A stretch of 64,000 bases of DNA, from assembly GCF_007830515.1 (NCBI RefSeq), contig NZ_VLKT01000014.1, forward strand, positions 1-64,000. The letters are read 5' to 3'. Numbering within the stretch: position 1 is the first letter of the stretch; each line of letters starts with the position of its first letter. Shown one piece after another: positions 8,444 through 16,549 of this stretch. Origin of the DNA: Mesorhizobium tianshanense. Lineage in GTDB: Bacteria; Pseudomonadota; Alphaproteobacteria; Rhizobiales; Rhizobiaceae. A program made the position numbers and the translations under genes. The notes beneath the pieces are model-generated. The model was given only the letters and a program-made list of their open reading frames with translations, was not told the DNA's origin and made no database searches.

Positions 8444-9118
8444 ATGCCGATTACGCTGCTTGACGGAATACTCGTCGGCTTCACCTTGGTCTCGGCGATG
8501 CTCGCCATGGTTCGCGGCTTTTCGCGCGAGGTCCTCTCCATCATCTCCTGGATAGCGGCGGCGGCAGCGGCGTTCTTCTTCTACAGACCGGTCCTGCCTT
8601 ATGTTCAGCCCTATGTCGACAATGAGAAGGTTGCCATGGTGGCCGCCGCCGGCATCGTCTTCATCATCGCGCTGATCGTCGTTTCCGTCATCACCATGAA
8701 GCTTGCCGACTGGATCATCGATTCCAGGATCGGCGCGCTCGACCGCACGCTCGGTTTCCTCTATGGCGCGGCGCGCGGCATCCTGGTCGTCGCGGTGGCC
8801 CTGCTGTTCTTCAACTGGCTGGCCGGCGAGAAGGCTCCGGGCTGGGTCGCCAACGCCAAGTCGCGACCGCTGCTCGAATCGATCGGCGCCAAGCTCGAAA
8901 GCCTGCTGCCCGAGGATCCGGAAAACGCGATCCTCAACAGGCTCAACCCGAATCAGCCGGCACCCGAGACCGGTGCCGAGACACCTCCGGCGGCGGATGC
9001 ACCCGCGGCGGACACGCCAGCAACCGGCGACGAGACCGATGCTCCGGCACCCGACGACAGCGGAACCGACGCGCCACCGGCCGACAATGCACCGGCCAAT
9101 CCGGCGCCGGCAAACTAA
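8444..9118 (+). CDS. cvpA: CvpA family membrane protein
   Basis: A 224-residue inner-membrane protein with four predicted transmembrane helices in the first ~130 residues and the CvpA blocks LLDGILVGFTLVSAMLAMVR, GFSREVLSIISW and DRTLGFLYGAARG. The family is named for colicin V production in E. coli, where cvpA lies upstream of purF as it does here; its molecular function is not settled. The last ~80 residues are a low-complexity tail rich in Pro, Ala, Asp and Glu that probably stays disordered. A promoter-like sequence follows, so purF need not depend on this gene for transcription. Confidence 0.9.
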   Translation: MPITLLDGILVGFTLVSAMLAMVRGFSREVLSIISWIAAAAAAFFFYRPVLPYVQPYVDNEKVAMVAAAGIVFIIALIVVSVITMKLADWIIDSRIGALDRTLGFLYGAARGILVVAVALLFFNWLAGEKAPGWVANAKSRPLLESIGAKLESLLPEDPENAILNRLNPNQPAPETGAETPPAADAPAADTPATGDETDAPAPDDSGTDAPPADNAPANPAPAN

Positions 9119-9146
9119 CGACCATGTGAACGCTGCAAACTCTACG

Positions 9147-9175
9147 TTGCTCTCTGGCAGTCATCACACTATATA
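9147..9175 (+). promoter_or_regulatory. Putative purF promoter
   Basis: TTGCTC (9147-9152) and TATATA (9170-9175) are spaced by exactly 17 bases, 22 bases upstream of the purF ATG. This is the best sigma70-like promoter seen in the window. No PurR-like operator was recognised. Confidence 0.5.
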
Positions 9176-9196
9176 GCGACTTTAGCGGAGCTGAAG

Positions 9197-10666
9197 ATGG
9201 CAGACGCAGACGACGTGCTTTCCGCCGAAGCCGACGATCATTTCCATGACGAATGCGGTGTGTTCGGTATTTTTGGCCGACAGGACGCCGCAGCTATCGT
9301 CACGCTCGGCCTGCATGCGTTGCAGCATCGCGGCCAGGAAGCGGCCGGCATCGTTTCCTACGACGGCACCCAGTTCCATGTCGAACATCATGTCGGCCTG
9401 ATCGGCGACACCTTCACCAAGCAGCGCGTCATCGACAGCCTGCAGGGCAACCGCGCCATCGGCCACACGCGCTATGCCACCACCGGTGGCGCCGGCCAGC
9501 GCAACATCCAGCCGTTTTTCGCCGAGCTCGCCGAGGGCGGTTTCGCCGTCGCCCACAACGGCAACCTCACCAACGCCATGACCGTGCAGCGCGCGCTGCA
9601 GAAACAAGGCGCGATCTTCTCGTCGACCTCCGACACCGAGACGATCTTGCATCTGGTCGCCACCAGCAAGGAACGCGATCTCAACTCGCGCTTCATCGAT
9701 GCGGTGCGCCAGGTCGAGGGTGCTTTCTCGCTGGTGGCGATGACGGCAAAGAAGATGATTGGCTGCCGCGATCCGCTCGGCATCCGCCCGCTAGTGCTCG
9801 GCGATCTCGACGGTGCCTGGATCCTGGCTTCCGAAACCTGCGCGCTCGACATCATCGGCGCGCGTTTCGTGCGCGACCTGAAGCCCGGCGAGATGGTCGT
9901 CGTCACAACCAAGGGCATCGAGAGCCTGTTTCCCTTCGAGCCGCAGAAAACCCGCTTCTGCATCTTCGAATATGTTTATTTCGCGCGTCCGGATTCGTCG
10001 GTCGAAGGCCGCAACGTCTACGAGGTGCGCAAGCGCATCGGCGCCGAGCTGGCGCTCGAAAGCCCGGTCGAGGCCGATATCGTCGTGCCGGTGCCGGACA
10101 GCGGCACCCCGGCGGCGATCGGCTTTTCGCAAGCCGCGGGCATCCCTTTCGAGCTCGGCATCATCCGCAATCACTATGTCGGCCGCACCTTCATCCAGCC
10201 CGGCGATTCGATCCGCCACATGGGTGTCAAGCTCAAGCACAACGCCAACCGCCGCATGATCGAGGGCAAGCGCGTGGTGCTGGTCGACGATTCGATCGTG
10301 CGCGGCACCACCAGCCAGAAGATCGTGCAGATGGTGCGCGATGCCGGCGCCAAGGAAGTGCACATGCGCATCGCCTCGCCGCCGACACGTGCCTCCTGCT
10401 TCTACGGCGTCGACACGCCGGAGAAGTCGAAGCTGCTGGCGTCGCGCATGTCGGTGGAAGAGATGGCCGAGTTCATCCGCGTCGATTCGCTCGGTTTCCT
10501 CAGTATCGACGGGCTCTACCGCGCCGTCGGCGAGGCTGGCCGCGACAATGAGCAGCCGCAATTCTGCGACGCCTGCTTCACCGGGCAATATCCGACCCGG
10601 CTTGCCGACTTCGAAGGCTCCGACAATGTGCGCACGCTGTCGCTCTTGGCGGCGGGCGGTTCGTAG
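9197..10666 (+). CDS. purF: Amidophosphoribosyltransferase
   Basis: PurF catalyses the first committed step of purine synthesis, making 5-phosphoribosylamine from PRPP and glutamine. The N-terminal glutamine amidotransferase domain uses a cysteine exposed by propeptide removal: here DDHFHDE is followed by C20-GVFGIFG. A 19-residue propeptide is typical of the long-propeptide (Bacillus-like) type. The PRPP loop is VLVDDSIVRGTTS (residues 361-373). Cysteines in the C-terminal half (RASCFYGVD and FCDACFTG) suggest that this type carries an iron-sulphur cluster as in Bacillus. The length (489) is normal. A promoter-like sequence lies just upstream. Confidence 0.97.
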   Translation: MADADDVLSAEADDHFHDECGVFGIFGRQDAAAIVTLGLHALQHRGQEAAGIVSYDGTQFHVEHHVGLIGDTFTKQRVIDSLQGNRAIGHTRYATTGGAGQRNIQPFFAELAEGGFAVAHNGNLTNAMTVQRALQKQGAIFSSTSDTETILHLVATSKERDLNSRFIDAVRQVEGAFSLVAMTAKKMIGCRDPLGIRPLVLGDLDGAWILASETCALDIIGARFVRDLKPGEMVVVTTKGIESLFPFEPQKTRFCIFEYVYFARPDSSVEGRNVYEVRKRIGAELALESPVEADIVVPVPDSGTPAAIGFSQAAGIPFELGIIRNHYVGRTFIQPGDSIRHMGVKLKHNANRRMIEGKRVVLVDDSIVRGTTSQKIVQMVRDAGAKEVHMRIASPPTRASCFYGVDTPEKSKLLASRMSVEEMAEFIRVDSLGFLSIDGLYRAVGEAGRDNEQPQFCDACFTGQYPTRLADFEGSDNVRTLSLLAAGGS

Positions 10667-10724
10667 GGTCTTGCTGCAGCCGTGAACGTCGCCAGCGTGA
10701 AAGTTTCTTCGGGATCGCTTTGTC

Positions 10725-10858
10725 GCGCCCCCCTCTGTCCTGCCGGACATCTCCCCCACTTGGGGGGAGATCGGCTTTCATCTCCACTTTCGCCACACCT
10801 TGCAGGTTGGGCGCCGTCGGTGCGGCAGGGAGATGTCCGGCAGGACAGAGGGGGGCGC
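10725..10858. repeat. Long inverted-repeat element, copy 2 (right arm shortened)
   Basis: The left arm (10725-10771) matches the arm at 6775-6821 almost base for base. The right arm (about 10827-10858) keeps the outer half of the palindrome but has lost the inner hairpin. The element lies between purF and the SDR gene and begins about 58 bases after the purF stop, so it could fold at the end of the purF transcript. Confidence 0.85.
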
Positions 10859-10887
10859 CGTAGAACGCTAACCTTCGGAGCTGCCCG

Positions 10888-11634
10888 GTGACCCCTGCCC
10901 TCGACCTTTCCGGCCGCGTCGCGGTCGTCACCGGCGCCTCGCGCGGCATCGGCTACTTCATCGCCAAGGAACTTGCCGCCGCCGGCGCCCATGTCATCGC
11001 CGTAGCCCGCACCGTCGGCGGGCTGGAAGAGCTTGACGACGAGATCAAGGCGGCCGGCGGACAGGCGACGCTGGTGCCACTCGACCTCGCCGACATGGCC
11101 GGCATCGACCGGCTGGGCGGCGCCATCCACGAGCGTTGGGGCAAGCTCGACGTCCTCGTCGCCAATGCGGGCGTGCTCGGCGTCATCTCGCCGATTGGCC
11201 ATGTCGAGGCCAAAACCTTCGAAAAGGTAATGACCATCAACGTCACCTCGACATGGCGGCTGATCCGCTCGGTCGACCCGCTGCTCAGGCTCTCCGACGC
11301 TGGCCGGGCCATCGTGCTTTCCTCCAACGCTGCCCATTCGGCGCGGGCCTTCTGGGCGCCCTATGCGGCGTCGAAGGCGGCGGTCGAGACGATGATGCGT
11401 TCCTGGGCGCATGAGGCGGAAAACCTGCCGCTCAGGGTCAATGCCGCCGACCCCGGCGCCACCCGCACCGCCATGCGGGCGCAGGCCATGCCCGGCGAGG
11501 ATCCGGAAACGCTGCCGCATCCCTCAGAGATCGCTAAACGCATCGTGCCGCTGGCCAGCCCCGCGCTCAAGGAAACCGGCCTGATCTTCCAGGCCAAGCA
11601 CAACCGCTTTGTCGCCTACCGGCAGCCGGAGTAG
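10888..11634 (+). CDS. SDR family NAD(P)-dependent oxidoreductase
   Basis: A 248-residue classical short-chain dehydrogenase. Visible motifs are the cofactor loop TGASRGIG, the NAG motif VLVANAGVLG, the catalytic serine in VLSSNAAHS and the YxxxK pair in YAASKAAVE. The substrate cannot be predicted. The start is GTG at 10888, with CGGAG 7 bases upstream; the frame closes just before it in the repeat element. An SDR gene directly after purF is, as I recall, conserved in Brucella and rhizobia, but a link to purine metabolism is not shown. Confidence 0.9.
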   Translation: MTPALDLSGRVAVVTGASRGIGYFIAKELAAAGAHVIAVARTVGGLEELDDEIKAAGGQATLVPLDLADMAGIDRLGGAIHERWGKLDVLVANAGVLGVISPIGHVEAKTFEKVMTINVTSTWRLIRSVDPLLRLSDAGRAIVLSSNAAHSARAFWAPYAASKAAVETMMRSWAHEAENLPLRVNAADPGATRTAMRAQAMPGEDPETLPHPSEIAKRIVPLASPALKETGLIFQAKHNRFVAYRQPE

Positions 11635-11708
11635 ACGCACCGCGCATTTTGACGGAAGAATTGCGCCGCCACCGACGTTGTTGGAATGTTCGCAAACGGA
11701 GGACCACC

Positions 11709-12338
11709 ATGCGCAAACTGCTTCTCGTCACCGCCGCTGCATCACTGGTAGCCATCGGCGTCGCATCGTCGCAGGACGCGACGATGAGTTTCTTCGTCAC
11801 CAGCGTCGGTTCGGGCAAGGGCGCCGATCTCGGCGGCCCGGCGGGTGCCGATGCGCATTGCGCCTCGCTGGCTGAAGCCGCCGGCGTTACCGGCAAGACT
11901 TGGGCTGCCTATCTCTCGACCAGCACGGAGGACGCGCGCGACCGCATCGGCAAGGGGCCGTGGTTCAACGCCAAGGGGGTCAAGATCGCCGATGATGTCG
12001 CTTCGCTGCATAGTGATGCCAATGCCATCACCAAGCAGACGGCGCTCGACGAAAAGGGCGAAGTGGTCAACGGCCGCGGCGACAAGCCCAACCGACACGA
12101 CGTGCTGACCGGATCCACGCCCGACGGCACGAAAATCGCCGACCAGACCTGCGGTGACTGGACGCTCAGTGGAGCAGAAGGTGCGGCAATGACGGGCCAT
12201 CACGACCGCACGGGCCTCGACGATTCAGCCGCCGCCAAATCGTGGAATTCCTCGCACGCTTCACGCGGCGGCTGCAGCCAAGAAGCGCTGAAGAGCACCG
12301 GCGGCGACGGCCTCTTCTACTGCTTTGCCGTGAACTGA
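11709..12338 (+). CDS. Secreted protein with a lectin-like (endostatin-type) domain
   Basis: A 209-residue protein with a clear signal peptide (MRKLLLVTAAASLVAIGVASS). The mature part starts with MSFFVTSVGSGKGADLGG, then ADAHCASLAEAAG and TWAAYLSTS, which resembles bacterial C-type-lectin or endostatin-like domains found in alphaproteobacterial lectin annotations. Four cysteines in the mature part could form two disulphides in the periplasm. The ATG at 11709 is chosen because it begins the signal peptide and has GGAGGA 5 bases upstream. A ligand is not predictable. Family assignment is by memory of the motif, not by search. Confidence 0.65.
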   Translation: MRKLLLVTAAASLVAIGVASSQDATMSFFVTSVGSGKGADLGGPAGADAHCASLAEAAGVTGKTWAAYLSTSTEDARDRIGKGPWFNAKGVKIADDVASLHSDANAITKQTALDEKGEVVNGRGDKPNRHDVLTGSTPDGTKIADQTCGDWTLSGAEGAAMTGHHDRTGLDDSAAAKSWNSSHASRGGCSQEALKSTGGDGLFYCFAVN

Positions 12339-12451
12339 GCTGTCCCGGCCTTACGCGGCTGTAATGCCGCGGCCGCGTCCGGCGGACGCTTTCGTCGATC
12401 GCCCGCGGTTGATAGGATTGTCTGATTCCCACAACAACTGAGGAAATTCCC

Positions 12452-12658
12452 ATGGCGGCTTCGAGCGTAGCGTTGGTCTGGTATCTGGTAGTCGCCGGCC
12501 CGCAGGGCGGCATGGTGGTGCTGCCCAGCACGTTCGACACCCGCGAACAATGCACCTCCGCCATTACCGAATACCAGAAGCAGCCGACGCCGGCCGGCTG
12601 GACGGTGCAGTGCGTGCCGAGCGCCTCGCCGTTCGCCGACGAAGGCGAAAGCGAGTAG
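12452..12658 (+). CDS. Small hypothetical protein
   Basis: A 68-residue ORF starting at ATG 12452 with GAGGAA a few bases upstream. It has a hydrophobic start (VALVWYLVVAGPQGGMVVLP) and a C-terminal part with two cysteines (EQCTSAITEYQ and WTVQCVPS), as in small periplasmic proteins of rhizobia. No function is recognised. The good ribosome binding site and protein-like composition argue for a real gene. Confidence 0.6.
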   Translation: MAASSVALVWYLVVAGPQGGMVVLPSTFDTREQCTSAITEYQKQPTPAGWTVQCVPSASPFADEGESE

Positions 12659-12672
12659 CCAGCGGCGGATTT

Positions 12673-13011
12673 TCAGCGCCGCGCGCTCACCGTCAGTTCC
12701 GGCTTCTGATTGATGGTCTGGAACACCACGCAATAGCGTTCGGTCAGCTTGAGCAGCGTGTCGATGCGCTCTTGTGGCTCGTCGCTGTCGAGGCTGAAAT
12801 TCAACCGGATGGCGCGGAAGCCGACTGGCGCATCCCTTGCCACACCTAAAGTGCCGCGAAAATCGAGATCGCCTTCGGCCACCACCTTGCAGGCGATCGA
12901 CTGGTCGTCGATCGAGCCCCGGGCCCTGAGCGTGATCAGCGCGCTCGACGCGTCGTTGCGATAGGCCTCCTTGAGCGGTGCCTGCATGGCCTTCAGCCCG
13001 GTGGCGTCCAT
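12673..13011 (-). CDS. OsmC family protein, internally shortened
   Basis: The 112-residue product begins MDATGLKAMQAPLKEAYR and ends LLKLTERYCVVFQT..., both typical of an OsmC-like peroxidase subfamily. Normal members have about 55 more residues between DDQSIACKV and AEGDLDFRGTLGV, including the helix with the first redox cysteine. Here the two halves are fused in frame (near 12880-12885), so the first catalytic cysteine is missing and only the one in TERYC remains. An earlier ATG at 13041 would add 10 non-conserved residues. Peroxidase activity is therefore unlikely. It lies downstream of the MerR fusion gene on the same strand. Confidence 0.75.
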   Translation of the reverse strand: MDATGLKAMQAPLKEAYRNDASSALITLRARGSIDDQSIACKVVAEGDLDFRGTLGVARDAPVGFRAIRLNFSLDSDEPQERIDTLLKLTERYCVVFQTINQKPELTVSARR

Positions 13012-13155
13012 GTCCAACCCTCCTCGACAGTCATTCTTCATTCGCCCGTCGCGACACTCGATGGAACCGGTACGGCCTGAATTTCGATCTCACGACATTT
13101 GGATCAGAGTGACAAGCTGTCCAGACATGGCTGTGTCATTTGACAGGGTGCCTGT

Positions 13156-14184
13156 TCATGCCACCTGGGGCCGCCAGGCGATGACGCCGTCCGTCCGAGC
13201 GCGTACCTCGGATGAGGCCAGGCAGGTGGCGACGGCCTCGTAGCCGGGCGTGCCGGGGTACGGGGCGACATGCGTTGGCGGGCTGTGATTGGCGGGGCAG
13301 AGGACGATCGCTTCGTCGGTGCCGACGGCCACCAGGTCCAGTATCGCGCAGGAGCGTGTGAGCAGAAAAAGTGGTCGACCACCGGGGCCACGGCGGCGCA
13401 GATGGGCAATCAGGGCCTCTTGCGAAGCCTGGTCCAGCCCCCGTTCGATCATGTCGACGACCAGCATGGACGGGCCTTCGGCTTCCAGTCCGGCGAGCAG
13501 GGCGATCAGTGCGTCCGACACCGTGGCGCCGTCCTCGACGAGCCAGGCCAGCGTCTCATCGACCCGCGACCTCAGAGCTGGATCGGCGTCCATGCGAGCC
13601 AGAGCCACCGCACAACCATCCGCCAGTCGGTCCAAGCCAAGGAAGGCGGTGTTGGGCAGGGTCTCGGCCAGGCGCTGCGCCAGCCGGGTCTTGCCACTGC
13701 CTAGCGGACCGATGATGTAGTTCAGCGGTCGGATAGGCTCGAAGCGCTCGCCACCCCAAGGCCAGGGAAGGTCGAAAGCGACGCTGAGCGTGACGTGTGG
13801 CGCCATCAGGCGCGTCAGTTCCCCGGCGGTTGGCGCCTCGCCTTGAGCGAGATCATCCCGTAGGCTACCGATCTTCTCTATAGTGCCCACAAGCTGGCGC
13901 AGTCGGTCTTCGAGTGCTGCCTGGTGCGCGGCCAAGACCGGCTCCAAGCCCCGCGAGTCGCCCTCCAACACCCGCGCCACCTGGGCGAGGCTGAAGCCAA
14001 GCGCGCGCAGGGCCGCGATCTCGGCGGCGCGACCCATCTCGACAGGACCGTAGGCCCGCCATCCGGCCGCGGTGCGGATTGGAGCGATCAGGCCACGCTG
14101 CTCATAGAGCCGCAGGGCTTTGGCCGACACCCCGAGCCGGCCGGCGGCTTCGGAAGCATTCAGGAACTGGGCGGAAGGGCTCAT
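13156..14184 (-). CDS. MerR-type regulator fused to a P-loop ATP-binding domain
   Basis: A 342-residue protein. Residues ~8-75 form a MerR helix-turn-helix (ASEAAGRLGVSAKALRLYEQRGL, then GWRAYGPVEM), followed by a coiled-coil-like helix. From ~130 onwards there is a separate domain with a Walker A loop IIGPLGSGKT (G159-T166) and a Walker B-like SMLVVDMIERGLDQ near residue 245. MerR proteins normally end in a small effector domain, so the P-loop domain is unusual; it looks like an AAA/ABC-type ATPase core but lacks a recognisable ABC signature. It may sense nucleotide or use ATP to switch DNA binding. OsmC lies downstream on the same strand and may be its target. Confidence 0.8.
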   Translation of the reverse strand: MSPSAQFLNASEAAGRLGVSAKALRLYEQRGLIAPIRTAAGWRAYGPVEMGRAAEIAALRALGFSLAQVARVLEGDSRGLEPVLAAHQAALEDRLRQLVGTIEKIGSLRDDLAQGEAPTAGELTRLMAPHVTLSVAFDLPWPWGGERFEPIRPLNYIIGPLGSGKTRLAQRLAETLPNTAFLGLDRLADGCAVALARMDADPALRSRVDETLAWLVEDGATVSDALIALLAGLEAEGPSMLVVDMIERGLDQASQEALIAHLRRRGPGGRPLFLLTRSCAILDLVAVGTDEAIVLCPANHSPPTHVAPYPGTPGYEAVATCLASSEVRARTDGVIAWRPQVA

Positions 14185-14304
14185 GAATCACCTCGTGCTG
14201 TTGTCCGCCCTTTCTATCGGGGCTGTCCCAGGGGCCGAGTCAACAGGGATGTTCGCGGTGTGCTCCGCCGGAGCCGTGTCGAACTGCGACATCGGCTTGA
14301 TGAT

Positions 14305-14460
14305 ATGAACCGACTTGAGCAACCAAGCCCTGTTCAGCCATGGCTAGTCTGGGCTTTCGCGATCTGGGGCGATGTGCCGCGCCGCGAAGTGTTCCTCGCC
14401 CTGATCGTCGCGACCGGCCTGCTGATCATCGGCAACGAGCATTTCCGCAAGCGAATGTAG
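14305..14460 (+). CDS. Short membrane protein, possible remnant of an EamA transporter
   Basis: A 51-residue ORF with one hydrophobic segment (VFLALIVATGLLIIGNEHF) ending in KRM. The pattern WGDVPRREVF followed by a terminal helix and basic residues resembles the C-terminal end of EamA/DMT transporters. A full EamA gene starts 58 bases later. It could be a decayed transporter end or an unrelated small protein. There is no clear ribosome binding site. Confidence 0.3.
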   Translation: MNRLEQPSPVQPWLVWAFAIWGDVPRREVFLALIVATGLLIIGNEHFRKRM

Positions 14461-14518
14461 GATGCGGCAATCCCTGCTGACGGTATAGTGTCAGGACAAG
14501 GCAGGGTAGTCTGGTGAC

Positions 14519-15421
14519 ATGACGGGATCCCTAAGCATGCCAGGCACCATCGACACCGCTGCCGAGCGCACCCTTGGCATCATCCTGGTTTCGGCGTCGG
14601 CGGCAGTGTTCGGCCTCACCGGCGTATTGACCAAGTCGATCCACGCCGACCCGCTGACCATCACCTGCTGGCGCGGCTTCGTCGGCTCGATCCTGATCAC
14701 GCTTTATGTGCTTTGGCGGCGCCGCCGCTCCGGCGGGCGTGAAAGCCTGCGCCTCGGCTGGCGCGGCTGGCTGCTGGCGATCGAGGGCGCGCTCGCCAGC
14801 ATCGCCTTCATATCGGCGTTCAAGTTCACCTTCGTTGCCAATGTCGCGATCATCTACGCCACCGCGCCCTTCGTCACCGCGCTGCTTGCCTTCATGCTGG
14901 TCCGTGAGCGCTTCCGGCCGCAGACGCTTGCCGCCGCCGCCGTGTCGCTCAGCGGCGTGGCGATCATGGTCTGGTCCGGCTTCGGTACCGGCCATCTGTT
15001 CGGCGACGGGCTGGCGCTGCTGATGACAATCGGCGCCGCGCTCTACATGATCATGGTGCGTGCTTTCCGCGACACGCCTGTGGTGTGGGCCGGAGCGGTA
15101 TCGGCGTTTCTTTTGTTCGTGCTCGGCTGGTTCGTCACCGACCCATTGGCGGTCTCGGCCAGAGACGCCGTGCTGCTCGTCGCTTTCGGGATGTCCTTCG
15201 CGCTGGCCTCTATCCTGTGGACGGAAGGTGCGCGGCTCATCCCGGCCGCCGAATCCGGCCTGCTGGGCTCGGCTGAAGTGCCGTTCGCGATCCTGTTCGC
15301 CTTCCTGTTCCTGGCCGAGATCCCGCCGGCCGCCAGCATGATCGGCGGCGTCATCGTGCTTTGCGCAGTGTTCGCCCATGCCGGGTGCGACTGGCAAGCG
15401 GCGAGGCAGCGCTCCGCCTGA
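14519..15421 (+). CDS. EamA (DMT superfamily) transporter
   Basis: A 300-residue protein with about ten hydrophobic segments in two EamA repeats: VFGLTGVLTKSI...TITCWRGFVG in the first and the second from about residue 155, with PAAESGLLGSAEVPFAILFA as a typical second-repeat block. The family exports or imports small metabolites; the substrate is unknown. The first ATG (14519) is used; an ATG six codons later is also possible. A hairpin terminator lies about 130 bases downstream. Confidence 0.88.
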   Translation: MTGSLSMPGTIDTAAERTLGIILVSASAAVFGLTGVLTKSIHADPLTITCWRGFVGSILITLYVLWRRRRSGGRESLRLGWRGWLLAIEGALASIAFISAFKFTFVANVAIIYATAPFVTALLAFMLVRERFRPQTLAAAAVSLSGVAIMVWSGFGTGHLFGDGLALLMTIGAALYMIMVRAFRDTPVVWAGAVSAFLLFVLGWFVTDPLAVSARDAVLLVAFGMSFALASILWTEGARLIPAAESGLLGSAEVPFAILFAFLFLAEIPPAASMIGGVIVLCAVFAHAGCDWQAARQRSA

Positions 15422-15552
15422 GAAATCTGCCCCCTGAGATAAATTTGCGCCAGATAAATTTGCAAAGTCACGGAACCATCATCGGGTTCAGGCATTGTTG
15501 GATCGACGGGTCACCCCCAAGTCCCCCCAAACCCCTCGGCCCGTCAACCTAT

Positions 15553-15580
15553 AGCCGACCGCAAGGTCGGCTTTTTCTTT
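15553..15580 (+). terminator. Rho-independent terminator after the EamA gene
   Basis: AGCCGACC (15553-15560) pairs with GGTCGGCT (15565-15572) around a GCAA tetraloop, followed by TTTTCTTT. It lies in the convergent gap between the EamA gene and the LysR gene on the other strand. Confidence 0.85.
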
Positions 15581-15585
15581 GGGCG

Positions 15586-16443
15586 TCAGGCTAGGGCCAA
15601 GGGAAGGCTGCCGCTGATCAACGCGGCCAGGTCCTGCGCTGGCCGGTCGGCCCCCTCGCGCCGCCGGATGGCGAATTCTGCAGCGGGGACCGACGGCAGG
15701 CCAAGATCGCGCGGCGCCTCGACGATGCCGGAATGAGCGAACCGCGCCGTCCTCAGCGTCAGCGCGATGCCGGCATTCACCGCTGTGCGCAGTCCGGCCA
15801 GGCTGGCGCTGCCGGCGGCGATGCGGTAGCGGCGGCCGGCCGCATCAAGTGCCGCGATTGCCGCGTCGCGAAAGCCGCAATGCGGGTCGAGCAATGCCAA
15901 CGGCACCTCGTCCTGGCGCGAGACCAGCCCCTTTTGCGAACAGAGCCAGATCATAGGCTCGCGGAGCACGCCAACCTCGTCGGGCGCTGACGCCTGGCGC
16001 ATGGCGATCGCCAGATCGAGGGTGCCGGATTGCAGCGCCTGCGCCAATTCGGCGGAGCGGCCGACGCGCAATTCGATCCTGACGCGCGCATGACTCATGG
16101 CGAAGGCCCTGAGCAAATCCGGCAGGCCGCTGTCGGCGAAATCCTGCGTCGTGCCGATGGCGATGCGCCCGTCGGCCCGCGCGCCGTTGAGCGCCAGCCA
16201 CGCCTCGCGATGCGCGGCCAGGATGCGCCGCGCATGTCCGACCAGATCCTCGCCGGCTAGCGTCAAGCCGCGCCCTCGCCCCTGCGACACCAAAAGCGGT
16301 TCGCCGACAATGTCCTCCAGCCGCTGCATCTGCGCCGTCACCGCCGAAGGCGAGCGGCCAACGATCGATGCCGCCTGCGCCAGCGAGCCGCCATCGACGA
16401 AGGCGAGAAAAGTTTTGAGGAGATCGGGATCGAGCGTCTGCAT
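15586..16443 (-). CDS. LysR family transcriptional regulator
   Basis: A 285-residue regulator with the N-terminal winged HTH (LLKTFLAFVDGGSLAQAASIVGRSPSAVTAQMQRLE) and a periplasmic-binding-like effector domain (DGRIAIGTTQDFADSGLPDLLRAF onwards). It is divergent from a tautomerase gene, with 106 bases between the two starts containing a palindrome that fits a LysR operator. It therefore most likely controls the tautomerase gene and itself. The inducer is unknown. Confidence 0.92.
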   Translation of the reverse strand: MQTLDPDLLKTFLAFVDGGSLAQAASIVGRSPSAVTAQMQRLEDIVGEPLLVSQGRGRGLTLAGEDLVGHARRILAAHREAWLALNGARADGRIAIGTTQDFADSGLPDLLRAFAMSHARVRIELRVGRSAELAQALQSGTLDLAIAMRQASAPDEVGVLREPMIWLCSQKGLVSRQDEVPLALLDPHCGFRDAAIAALDAAGRRYRIAAGSASLAGLRTAVNAGIALTLRTARFAHSGIVEAPRDLGLPSVPAAEFAIRRREGADRPAQDLAALISGSLPLALA

Positions 16444-16454
16444 AATTCAATATT

Positions 16455-16483
16455 ATCGAAGTGTTACTCAAAAACAATTCGAT
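16455..16483. promoter_or_regulatory. Putative LysR operator between lysR and the tautomerase gene
   Basis: ATCGAA (16455-16460) and TTCGAT (16478-16483) form a perfect interrupted palindrome with a 17-base AT-rich spacer in the divergent promoter region. Its place next to the LysR start (16443) suits an autoregulatory recognition site. Confidence 0.45.
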
Positions 16484-16549
16484 TTTTCCGATGCTAGAAC
16501 CGTGACATGGTTTTCTCCACGCCGCGAGACAAAACCCAGGAGAAGAGAT

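Noticed and set aside
9253..10551. A 432-codon plus-strand frame inside purF
   Set aside because: It is a +2 shadow of purF, rich in Arg, His and Pro without motifs.
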